Below are positions 7,129 through 16,250 of a stretch of DNA of 64,000 bases, one piece after another (the first letter of the stretch is position 1; every line of letters starts with the position of its first letter). Position numbers and translations under genes: made by a program. The notes under the pieces were generated by a model. The model had not been told where the DNA came from. It ran no database searches and was given only the letters and a program-made list of their open reading frames with translations. The DNA is from Rathayibacter sp. VKM Ac-2760 (GTDB lineage Bacteria > Actinomycetota > Actinomycetes > Actinomycetales > Microbacteriaceae), in assembly GCF_009834185.1 (NCBI RefSeq), contig NZ_CP047173.1:3038001-3102000 (forward strand), written 5' to 3'.

Positions 7129-8829
7129 TCAGCCGACGCGGTTGAGGATCGCGGTGTAGGCGGCGGAGGCGTTACTCGTGCCGGAGCCCGACGGCGAGAC
7201 GGAGCCGAGCGTCGAGGGGGTGTCGCGGTCGATGGACCAGTGGTGGAGACCGGCGAGACCCTCGGCCTTCACGAACGCGGCGATCGCCGCGAGGTCCTCG
7301 GGGGTGGTGACCTCCTCGGTGACGTCGTTGACGCCGATCATCGGCGTCAGCTCCAGCTTCGAGAACGGGATGCCGAACTTCTCGTTCACATTGCGGGCTG
7401 CCTGGATGGCGGACGCGCCCATGTCGGTGGAGAGGATGTTCCCCGCCGTGTCCGTCCGCATGACGGCGGCTCCGGTGTTCTTTCCGCCGTAGTCCATCGT
7501 CATGAGGTTGACCGTGTAGTTCTTCAGACCTGACGCCTTGATGGCGTCGACGGTCGTGACGCCGAGCCCGTTGAGGCTGCCCTTCGAGCCGTCCGACGCC
7601 GCCAGGGTGGCGAGGGTGAACGAGAAGCGGAGCCTCGGGTACTTCACCTCGGCGACGGCGGCGGCGTGGACGAGCTCCTGGATCTGCTCGGGAGTCTGCT
7701 GGCGCTCGATGTCGAAGTCGACGCCGATCAGGTTCTTCGAGGCGTAGCGGCTGATGAAGGAGTCGAGCTGCTCGGCGTTCGCGGTGAACACACCGGCGTT
7801 GCCTCCGGTGGAGAGGACGTAGTCGACGTTCGCGGCGGTCAGCTGATCGATCGAGCGCTTGAAGGCCGTCGCCGAGATCCCTGCCCAGTTCGGGTCGTCA
7901 CCGGCCCCGGTCGCGAAACCGAGCGTGACGGCGCGGCTGCCCGTCCTGCTCGCCCAGGAGTCGGCGCCCACGAGCGGGATGATGCGCCCGTTGTGCACGG
8001 TGCGCAGCTGGTTGGTGTTCCAGTCCATGTTGATGGTGACGTCCTTGTACCCGGAGGCGAGGACCGCCGGCGCCGTCCCGGTCACCGGGGTGCCGGAGGG
8101 AGCCGCCGGGGGCGGGGGCGCGATCGTCTTCGCCGGCGCGGGGACGGACGGGGTCGCCGGCGCCGTGGTGGGAGCCGGGGCCGCGGGCGCCTTGCTGGGA
8201 GCCGGGGTCGCGGTGGGAGCGGGGGCCGCGGGCGGCTTCGGCGTCGTCACAGCGGTCGCGGGCTGCCACACCTTGCCGGAGCCGATCGGACCGGAGTCCT
8301 GGCGGGGATCCTGGCCGCTGGTCCACCAGCCGGCGGTGTAGAGCTTGCCGTCGCGGGCGACCTGCTGGCCACCGGTGTACGTCGCGGCCGCACTCCACCC
8401 GGACACGCCGTCGATCCCGGCGATCGGAGCAGACGGGGCCGCGGCCGCGGCCGGGGCGGCGCTCGGCGCGGGGACGGCGACGGGCGTGGGAGCAGCGACG
8501 GGCGCGGGAGCAGCGGCCGGGCGGAGGACCGCCTTCGCCGGCGCCCAGACCTTGCCGGACCCGATCGCGCCCGACACCAGTCGCGGGTCGTCGCCGTTGG
8601 TCCACCAGCCGGCGGTGTACAGCTTCCCGTCGCGGGTCACCTGCTGCCCGCCGAGGTAGGTCGCGGTGGCACTCCACTCCGGAACGCCGAGCGCTCCCGA
8701 GGACTGCGTCGAGGACGCGGCCGGGGGCTGCTCCTGGGCGAAGGCCGGCGCGGCGCCGAGGAGAGCGCCTCCCGCGACGACGCCGAGCGTCGTCCATCCA
8801 GCCAATGTGCGTCGAAATGCGGTACTCAC
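7129..8829 (-). CDS. Secreted GH18 chitinase with two CBM5/12 chitin-binding modules
   Basis: The 566-residue product from GTG 8829 has AAGGA about 10 bases upstream; an in-frame ATG at 8847 is the alternative. A signal peptide ends near AAPAFA-QE. Two chitin-binding modules follow, at ~50-95 and ~145-190, each with the W-S-A-x-A-T-Y...GGQQV..DGKLYTAGWW pattern of CBM5/12. They are joined by Ala/Pro-rich linkers. The catalytic GH18 domain spans ~265-566 with GVDFDIE (D-x-D-x-E, the last Glu the acid) and LMTMDYGG. The first Asp of the usual DGxDxDxE is Ile. The enzyme would degrade chitin from fungi or arthropods outside the cell. Confidence 0.9.
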   Translation of the reverse strand: MSTAFRRTLAGWTTLGVVAGGALLGAAPAFAQEQPPAASSTQSSGALGVPEWSATATYLGGQQVTRDGKLYTAGWWTNGDDPRLVSGAIGSGKVWAPAKAVLRPAAAPAPVAAPTPVAVPAPSAAPAAAAAPSAPIAGIDGVSGWSAAATYTGGQQVARDGKLYTAGWWTSGQDPRQDSGPIGSGKVWQPATAVTTPKPPAAPAPTATPAPSKAPAAPAPTTAPATPSVPAPAKTIAPPPPAAPSGTPVTGTAPAVLASGYKDVTINMDWNTNQLRTVHNGRIIPLVGADSWASRTGSRAVTLGFATGAGDDPNWAGISATAFKRSIDQLTAANVDYVLSTGGNAGVFTANAEQLDSFISRYASKNLIGVDFDIERQQTPEQIQELVHAAAVAEVKYPRLRFSFTLATLAASDGSKGSLNGLGVTTVDAIKASGLKNYTVNLMTMDYGGKNTGAAVMRTDTAGNILSTDMGASAIQAARNVNEKFGIPFSKLELTPMIGVNDVTEEVTTPEDLAAIAAFVKAEGLAGLHHWSIDRDTPSTLGSVSPSGSGTSNASAAYTAILNRVG

Positions 8830-9040
8830 AGTCGTCCGTTCCTTCATCGTGGACCCGAATTGGTCAACCGGATGCTGACAGACAACGAACCGAGCGCTCC
8901 CCGCTGGCGCGAAACAGTGCGCCCTGGCGCGCGTGGTGGCCCCGAAAGGTCGCCTCAATCGATGCAGAAACCCCTCGACAAAAGCCGGAGCGCACGAAGG
9001 CGGCCCATCAACGACGACCGCAGTGCGGAGCGCGCGATCG

Positions 9041-9200
9041 AGAATCGCGTGCCAGCGATTCGAGACAGCGCGACGCGACCCGCTCCACGGAACGCACCAT
9101 CCCGAGGAGCCGACCGCGCTGAGCCGCACAAGGGGCGGCTCAGAAAACGGCACGGTGCCGACGGCGCTGAGCCGCGCGGGGAGCGGCTCAGAAAACGGCA
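9041..9200 (-). repeat. Dispersed ~100-bp repeat family, copy 3, with duplicated hairpin
   Basis: This region repeats the order seen at 1313-1416: GCGTGCCAGCGATTC, GACCCGCTCCACGGAACGC, then CTGAGCCGC hairpins. The hairpin part is present twice in tandem (about 9109-9153 and 9156-9200), each followed by AAAACGGCA. The gap 8848-9200 otherwise holds the chitinase upstream region and no gene. Confidence 0.7.
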
Positions 9201-9241
9201 GGCGCTCGGCTGATCCGCCTCCGGCGGATCAACCGAGCGCC
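9201..9241 (-). terminator. Stem-loop overlapping the PTS IIB stop codon
   Basis: GGCGCTCGGCTGATCCGCC (9201-9219) pairs with GGCGGATCAACCGAGCGCC (9223-9241) with one mismatch and a 3-base loop. The stem includes the last codons and stop of the IIB gene, so it should end the deoA-add-IIA-IIB side of transcription. Confidence 0.75.
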
Positions 9242-9501
9242 CGCTCGATCTTCTCCGTGATCTCGGTCTGGTCGAGGTAGTTGTCGATGACGACGACCTC
9301 GGCGAAGGTCTTGCCGATCTTGTCGAGGAGCTCCCGGGAGGTGAGGATGACCTGCGCGTCGGCGGCGAGCGCGTCGACGGAGGCGAGGTCGGACGCGACG
9401 ACCTCGGCGTCGAGGTCGAGCGCTTCGAGGGCGCGCTCGGCGCCGAGCTTGAGGATGGCGGAGGTGCCGATTCCGGCGCCGCAGAGGGTGACGATCTTCA
9501 T
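9229..9501 (-). CDS. PTS sugar transporter subunit IIB (ascorbate/lactose-type)
   Basis: The 90-residue phosphocarrier has the N-terminal loop TLCGAGIGTSAILK, where Cys7 would be the phosphorylated residue. Length and loop fit the small IIB proteins of the ascorbate (UlaB) and galactitol-like PTS families. Its ATG overlaps the IIA stop by 4 bases, so the two are co-translated. No IIC permease gene is adjacent on either side. It may serve a permease elsewhere or act in regulation. Confidence 0.88.
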   Translation of the reverse strand: MKIVTLCGAGIGTSAILKLGAERALEALDLDAEVVASDLASVDALAADAQVILTSRELLDKIGKTFAEVVVIDNYLDQTEITEKIERALG

Positions 9502-9965
9502 GCGCTTCTTCCGTGGTGCGGGGTGTCGTCGGTGAGGACGGCGTTGATGCTGCGGACGGTGCGGGCGGCGGCGAGCGCGCCGACCGCGTCCGGGCGGCTG
9601 AGGACGTCGGCGAGGCCGGAGACGAAGCCGACATGGCCGTGCGCCTGGGTCGCGGCGATGCCGATGACGACCGAGACGGGGTCGTTGGTGCTGTGGCCGA
9701 AGGCGACGGGTTCGGCGAGGGTGACGACGGAGATCCCGTCGGCGAGCACGTCGTTGCCCGGGCGGGCGTGGGCGAGGGCGAGTCCGGGCGCGATGACGAT
9801 GTAGGGCCCGAGCACGTCGATCTGCTCGACCATGCGGCGGGAGTAGGCCGCGTCGACGGCACCGCTGCGCTCGAGGGCGCGGCCCGCCTCCAGCACCGCC
9901 TCGCGCCAGCTGCCGGCCGGGTGGCGCAGGGCCACCGCGGCGTCGGGCAGCGGGTCGAGGGGCAT
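9498..9965 (-). CDS. PTS sugar transporter subunit IIA (mannitol/fructose/ascorbate type)
   Basis: The 155-residue IIA domain protein has its phosphorylatable His in LALAHARPG, plus the downstream hydrophobic strand VSVVIGIAAT. It would pass phosphate from HPr to the IIB encoded immediately downstream. The start (ATG 9965) lies 2 bases from the add stop codon, implying an add-IIA-IIB operon. The pairing with adenosine deaminase and absence of IIC are unusual; the sugar is unknown. Confidence 0.85.
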   Translation of the reverse strand: MPLDPLPDAAVALRHPAGSWREAVLEAGRALERSGAVDAAYSRRMVEQIDVLGPYIVIAPGLALAHARPGNDVLADGISVVTLAEPVAFGHSTNDPVSVVIGIAATQAHGHVGFVSGLADVLSRPDAVGALAAARTVRSINAVLTDDTPHHGRSA

Positions 9966-9967
9966 GC

Positions 9968-11089
9968 TCAGGCCGCCTCGAAGCCGGCGCTGATCGTGTC
10001 GATCAGCTCGCGGCGCTCGTCGAGCGGCAGGAAGCTCGCCTCGGCGGCGTTGATCTGGAACACCTCGAGGTCGTCGAGGTCGTAGCCGAACGCGTCGGAG
10101 AGCAGGGCGAGCTCGCGGCTGAGGGTCGTGCCGCTCATCAGACGGTTGTCGGTGTTGACGGTGACGCGGAAGCCGAGCTGGTAGAGCAGGTCGAACGGGT
10201 GGTCGGCCAGCTCGTCGCCCCACGCGGCGACCGCACCGGTCTGCAGGTTGGAGGACGGGCTCAGCTCGAGCGCGATCCGCCGGTCCTTCACCCACTCGGC
10301 GAGCTCGCCGAGGGTGACGTAGCTGGCGTCGTCGTCCTGCCGCTCGATGCTGATGTCCTCGGCGAGGCGCACGCCGTGGCCGAGGCGGAGCGCGCGGCCG
10401 TCGAGGAGCGCGGAGCGGATGCTGTCGAGGCCGTCCGCCTCGCCCGCGTGGACGGTCGTGGGGAAGTGGGCGGCGGCGAGCAGCTCGAAGGCGGGGCGGT
10501 GCCGCGACGCGGGGAAGCCCTCCTCCGCGCCGGCGATGTCGAAGCCGATCGCGCCGCGCTCGCGGTGGCGCAGCGCCAGCTCGGCGATCTCGAGCGAGCG
10601 GTCGCCGTGCCGCATCGCGGTGATCAGCTGGCCGACGCCGAGGCGCTGCCCGTGGGCGGCCGCCTCCTGCACGCCCTGCTGGAGCCCCTCCTGGACCGCT
10701 TCGACGGCGGCGTCGAGGGTGAGGCCCGCGCGGAGGTGCTGCTCGGGCGCCCAGCGGATCTCGCCGTGGACGACTCCGTCGGCCGCGAGATCGAGCACGA
10801 ACTCGCGGGCGACCCGCTCGAGCGAGGCCGCCGACTGCATGACGGCGATGGTGGTCTCGAAGGTGGCGAGGTAGTCGGTCAGCGAGCCGGAGTCGGCGGT
10901 GGTCGTGAACCAGCGCTCGAGCACCTCGGGGTCCGCGGCGGGGAGCGGCACGCCCGTCTCCGCGGCGATCTCGACGATGGTCGCGGGGCGGAGACCGCCG
11001 TCGAGGTGGTCGTGCAGCGAGACCTTCGGCAGGTCGTCGATGAGGATGCCCTCGCCGGGGAGGAGGTACTCCTCGTTGCTGTCGGTCAC
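9968..11089 (-). CDS. add: Adenosine deaminase
   Basis: This 373-residue zinc enzyme converts (deoxy)adenosine to (deoxy)inosine. Visible active-site motifs are the metal-binding SLHDHLDGGLRP, HAGEADG, a HGVRL histidine, SPSSN and VNTDNRLMSGT, where the Asp binds zinc. The NTDN variant is common in actinobacterial enzymes. The GTG start at 11089 has GGAGGAGC just upstream. It is the first gene before the PTS IIA/IIB pair and lies across a 92-bp repeat array from deoA. Inosine made here would feed purine-nucleoside phosphorylase. Confidence 0.93.
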   Translation of the reverse strand: MTDSNEEYLLPGEGILIDDLPKVSLHDHLDGGLRPATIVEIAAETGVPLPAADPEVLERWFTTTADSGSLTDYLATFETTIAVMQSAASLERVAREFVLDLAADGVVHGEIRWAPEQHLRAGLTLDAAVEAVQEGLQQGVQEAAAHGQRLGVGQLITAMRHGDRSLEIAELALRHRERGAIGFDIAGAEEGFPASRHRPAFELLAAAHFPTTVHAGEADGLDSIRSALLDGRALRLGHGVRLAEDISIERQDDDASYVTLGELAEWVKDRRIALELSPSSNLQTGAVAAWGDELADHPFDLLYQLGFRVTVNTDNRLMSGTTLSRELALLSDAFGYDLDDLEVFQINAAEASFLPLDERRELIDTISAGFEAA

Positions 11090-11208
11090 GGTGCTCCTCC
11101 GGTCGGTCGACGGTTCGCCGACCACCTTACGGTGCCGCCCGGCGCGGCCCTCCGCCGAGGCCGCCACCCCGTCCGGGTCGGACGCCCGCGGTACCGCCCG
11201 CCCGACCT

Positions 11209-11850
11209 CCGGCACGCGGAAACACCTCCGGCACGCTGGAATCAGCGCATCCCGCGAGCCCGAGCCTGTTCCGCGAGCCGAACGTCCGCCTCAACCACCT
11301 CCGGCTCGCAAAAACACCTCCGGCACGCTGGAATCAGCGCATCCCGCTAGCCCAAGCCTGTTTAACGAGCCGAACGTCGACCACGCCCAACCCCGGCAGG
11401 CGGAAACACCTCTGGCTCGCTGGAACCGGCACATCCCGCGAGCCCAGGACTGTTCCACGTGCCGAACGTCGACCGCGTCCACCTCCGGCCCGCGGAAGCA
11501 CCTCCGGCACGCTGGAATCAGCACATCCCACAAGCCCAAGCCTGTTCCACGAGCCGAACGTCGACCACGTCCACCTCCGGCACGCGGAAGCACCTCCGGC
11601 TCGCTGGAACCGGCACATCCTGCGAGCCCAGGACTGTTCCACGAGCCGAACGTCGACCACGCCCACCTCCGGCACGCGGAAACACCTCCGGCACGCCGGA
11701 ATCAGCACATCCTGCGAGCCCAAGCCGGTTCCACGAGCCGAACATCGACCACGTCCACCTCCGGCACGCGGAAACATGTCCGGCACGCCGGAATCCGCGG
11801 ACTCCGCGTGCCGGACGCCGTTCCGCGAGCCGAAGTTCTCCGGCGGGCTG
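11209..11850 (-). repeat. 92-bp tandem repeat array A (seven units)
   Basis: The segment AACACCTCCGGCACGCTGGA or a close variant begins at 11221, 11313, 11405, 11497, 11589, 11681 and 11773, exactly 92 bases apart each time. The rest of the unit (CCTGTTCCACGAGCCGAACG...) is also conserved. Since 92 is not a multiple of three, the array is not a coding repeat. Read on the minus strand, the unit is recognisably the same as arrays B and C. The gap between add and deoA (11090-11886) contains nothing else that I can see. Confidence 0.95.
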
Positions 11851-11886
11851 CAGGCGACGCACGACGCACGACGCACGACGCGAGGG

Positions 11887-13194
<1,308 letters not shown>

Positions 13195-13252
13195 GCGGGG
13201 TCCTCGGTTCAGGAGTGGGAGCGGGAGGCGGTGGCGCGGCGGACCACGGGGA

Positions 13253-13657
13253 CTACTCGGCCGCGTACGCCTCGAGGGTGCGCGGGCCGAAGGCGTCGGG
13301 GATGACCTCGTCGATCGTCTTCACTCCCGAGACGGTCTGCAGGAGCATCCCGTCGGCGGAGTGCTCGAAGAGCAGCTGGCGGCAGCGCCCGCAGGGCATC
13401 AGCACGCCGCCCTTGCCGTCGACGCAGGTGAAGGCGACGAGCCGGCCGCCGCCGGTCATGTGCAGCGACGACACCAGCGCGCACTCGGCGCAGAGAGTCA
13501 GGCCGTAGGAGGCGTTCTCGACGTTGCAGCCCGAGATCACCCGGCCGTCGTCGACCAGTGCGGCGACGCCCACGGGGAACTTCGAGTACGGCACGTAGGC
13601 GTGGCCCATGGCGTCGAGGGCCGCCGTGCGCAGCGCCTCCCAGTCGATGTCGGTCAT
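13253..13657 (-). CDS. cdd: Cytidine deaminase
   Basis: The 134-residue product is a small tetrameric-type zinc cytidine deaminase (cytidine to uridine). Motifs are SKFPVGVAAL, CNVENASYG, CAECALV (zinc Cys and catalytic Glu) and PCGRCRQ (two further zinc cysteines). The ATG is at 13657; 11 bases separate it from the upstream permease stop. Its place between a nucleoside transporter and deoA fits intake and breakdown of pyrimidine nucleosides. Confidence 0.95.
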   Translation of the reverse strand: MTDIDWEALRTAALDAMGHAYVPYSKFPVGVAALVDDGRVISGCNVENASYGLTLCAECALVSSLHMTGGGRLVAFTCVDGKGGVLMPCGRCRQLLFEHSADGMLLQTVSGVKTIDEVIPDAFGPRTLEAYAAE

Positions 13658-13668
13658 CGGTTCCGTCC

Positions 13669-14943
13669 TCACGATTTGAGATAGGGCTTGCCGGCCGCCG
13701 CCGGCCCGCGCGACTGCCCGACCAGACCGGCGACCGCGAAGATCGTCACCACGTAGGGCAGCATCAGCATGAACTCGCTCGGCACCGGCGAGCCGATGAC
13801 GCCGAGCACGTTCTGCAGGTTGGTCGCGAAGCCGAACAGGAGCGACGCGAGGGTCGCCTTGATCGGGTCCCAGCGACCGAAGATCACGGCGGCCAGCGCG
13901 ATGAAGCCCGCGCCCGCCGTCATCTCCTTGCCGAACGCGCCGACCGCGTCGAGCGTGTAGTACGCACCGCCCATGCCCGCGATCGCACCGGCGAGCGAGA
14001 CGTTCCAGAACCGCGTCCGCGCGACGTTGATGCCGACGGTGTCCGCCGCCTGCGGGTGCTCGCCGACCGCGCGGAGCCGCAGGCCCCACTTCGTCTTGAA
14101 GAGCCCCCACCACACCGCGAAGATCGCGAGGTACATCAGATAGACGATCACCGTCTGGTTGAACAGCACCGGGCCGAGGATCGGCACCTGGCTGAGCCCC
14201 GGGATCGGCAGCCGCTCGAACTTGACCGGCGAGTTGAACGTCGCGGCGTCGCTGGTCAGCACCTGCGAGTAGAGGAAGCTCGTGAGCCCCGTCACGAGGA
14301 CGTTGAGCACGACGCCGACGATCACCTGGTCGACCAGGTACTTGATCGCGAAGGCGGCGAGCACGAACGAGACCAGCACGCTCGCGATCATCGCGGCCAG
14401 CAGGCCGAGCACGGGCTGCCGGGTGAGCGAGCCGACCATCGCGGCGGTGAAGGCGCCGGCGAGCAGCTGGCCCTCGATCGCGACGTTGACGACACCCACA
14501 CGCTCGGAGATGACGCCGCCCAGCGAGCCGAAGATCAGCGGCGTCGCGAGGCCCACGGTGCCCAGCAGCAGGCCGGGGAGCGGCAGGGCCGCCCCCGCGG
14601 ACGCCCAGACCAGGAAGCCGACGAGGAACACGAGCGCGAAGAGCGCCGAGAGCCAGAGCGGGATCCTCCGGGCCGAGCGGGTGAACGCGACGGCGACCGC
14701 GGTGAGGGCGACGAGGACGACGGCGACGACCACTCCGGTGCCCCGGGTGGGGAACGGCAGGTCCGGCAGCGCGAAGAAGTCGCCGCCCGAGGCGAGACGG
14801 AACGAGCTCGTGCCGTCGCGCCCGAGCGCCACGAACAGGATCACGGCGAGCAGCGCGAAGATCCCGAACGCGATCGGGGCCTTCCAGCTGCGGACGGCGA
14901 CGCGGGTCGCGACTCCGGGGGCTCGGTCGACTGCGGTGGTCAT
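13669..14943 (-). CDS. Nucleoside ABC transporter permease (BMP-type, second permease)
   Basis: The 424-residue membrane protein has about ten hydrophobic segments and belongs to the branched-chain/ribose-type permease family used with BMP lipoproteins (NupQ-like). Typical stretches are ATPLIFGSLGGVISERVGVV, NVAIEGQLLAGAF and AVGEHPQAADTVGI, the last being the loop that contacts the ATPase. It starts at ATG 14943, overlapping the preceding permease stop by 4 bases. An N-terminal extension of ~120 residues before the core is common in actinobacterial members. Confidence 0.88.
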   Translation of the reverse strand: MTTAVDRAPGVATRVAVRSWKAPIAFGIFALLAVILFVALGRDGTSSFRLASGGDFFALPDLPFPTRGTGVVVAVVLVALTAVAVAFTRSARRIPLWLSALFALVFLVGFLVWASAGAALPLPGLLLGTVGLATPLIFGSLGGVISERVGVVNVAIEGQLLAGAFTAAMVGSLTRQPVLGLLAAMIASVLVSFVLAAFAIKYLVDQVIVGVVLNVLVTGLTSFLYSQVLTSDAATFNSPVKFERLPIPGLSQVPILGPVLFNQTVIVYLMYLAIFAVWWGLFKTKWGLRLRAVGEHPQAADTVGINVARTRFWNVSLAGAIAGMGGAYYTLDAVGAFGKEMTAGAGFIALAAVIFGRWDPIKATLASLLFGFATNLQNVLGVIGSPVPSEFMLMLPYVVTIFAVAGLVGQSRGPAAAGKPYLKS

Positions 14944-16250
14944 GCGGACACCTCCGTGGTGCGGCGCGAGCGGCGCTTCGGGGCGACCCCGGGCGTCGGG
15001 AGGCGGAAGATCGCGCGCACCAGGGGCGGCGCGGCGATGAAGAGCACGATCAGCGACTGCACGACGAGCACGACGTCGATCGGCACGCCCTCTGCGGCCT
15101 GCATCGAGTAGCCGCCGGCCTTGAACGCGCCGAAGAGGATGCCGGCGAAGAACACGCCCCACGGCTTCGAGCGGCCCAGCAGCGCGACGGTGATCGCGTC
15201 GAAGCCGATGCCCGCATCGATGCCCGAGGTGAATCCCGTGGTGACGGTGCCCATCACCTGGGCGCTGCCGGCCAGGCCGAGCAGGCCGCCGGAGAGCAGC
15301 ATCGCGTACACGTAGCTGTTCTTCACGTCGATGCCGGCGACCCGGGCCGCGTGCGGGTTCTCGCCCACCGCACGGAACTTGAAGCCGATGCTCGAGCGGT
15401 TGAGCAGCCACCAGACGAAGATCGTCGCGAGGATCGCGAAGACGAAGCCGAGGGTCAGCGAGTAGCCGGAGCCGAGGAGGTCGGGGAAGACCGCCGTCTC
15501 CTTCATCCCGGGCGACTTCGGGTTGTTCGAGCCGGGAGCCTGGAGGGCGCCGGGGGTGCGCAGCAGGTACGACACGAGGTAGAACGCGACGTAGTTGAGC
15601 ATGATCGTGAGGATCACCTCGTGCGCGCCGGTCCGCGCCTTCAGCAGGCCGACCAGTCCGCCCCAGAGCGCCCCGCCGAGGATGCCCGCGGCGAGCGTGA
15701 TCACCAGGTGCACGCCGAACGGCAGGTCGAAGGAGAAGCCGACCCAGCCGGCGCAGGCGGCGGCGATCAGCATCTGGCCGCGACCGCCGATGTTGAACAG
15801 GCCGACGCGGAAGGCGAGCGCGACACCGAGGCCGCCCGCGATCAGCGGCGTCGCGAAGGCGAGCGTGTCGGTGAGCGGCTTGATGCCGTTCGCGAAGCCC
15901 TCGCGGCGGAAGTTGTAGACCGAGCCCTGGAAGAGCGACGAGTACGCCCCGGCGACGGACTGCCAGATCGCCTGGAGCGTGTCGAGCGGCCGGGCGAGGA
16001 AGTAGCCGGCGGCCTGCTGGACGTCGGTGTCGGTCGCGGCGATCAGCACGCCGCCCGCGATCAGCGAGAGCAGCACGGCCAGCACCGACATCAGCGCGGT
16101 GCCGGAGAGGATCTCCCGGAGCACGCGTGAGGCACCGCTCTCGATCGGGCCGGGCCGCGCCTCCTGACCCGGCTTCTGACCCGGCTCGAGTCCGGTCGCC
16201 CTCTCGGACTCGGCGTCCGGATCGACGGCGGGCAACTGCGCGTCGCTCAT
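14940..16250 (-). CDS. Nucleoside ABC transporter permease (BMP-type, first permease)
   Basis: The 436-residue integral membrane protein is NupP-like. A charged, Pro/Glu-rich N-terminal tail (~40 residues) precedes a first helix (VLAVLLSLIAGGVLIAA). The core has PLIAGGLGVALAFRVGLFNI, GGRGQMLIAA and AVGENPHAARVAGID, the conserved ATPase-contact loop. With its partner at 13669-14943 it forms the channel heterodimer. It overlaps the ATPase gene by 4 bases upstream. Confidence 0.88.
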   Translation of the reverse strand: MSDAQLPAVDPDAESERATGLEPGQKPGQEARPGPIESGASRVLREILSGTALMSVLAVLLSLIAGGVLIAATDTDVQQAAGYFLARPLDTLQAIWQSVAGAYSSLFQGSVYNFRREGFANGIKPLTDTLAFATPLIAGGLGVALAFRVGLFNIGGRGQMLIAAACAGWVGFSFDLPFGVHLVITLAAGILGGALWGGLVGLLKARTGAHEVILTIMLNYVAFYLVSYLLRTPGALQAPGSNNPKSPGMKETAVFPDLLGSGYSLTLGFVFAILATIFVWWLLNRSSIGFKFRAVGENPHAARVAGIDVKNSYVYAMLLSGGLLGLAGSAQVMGTVTTGFTSGIDAGIGFDAITVALLGRSKPWGVFFAGILFGAFKAGGYSMQAAEGVPIDVVLVVQSLIVLFIAAPPLVRAIFRLPTPGVAPKRRSRRTTEVSA

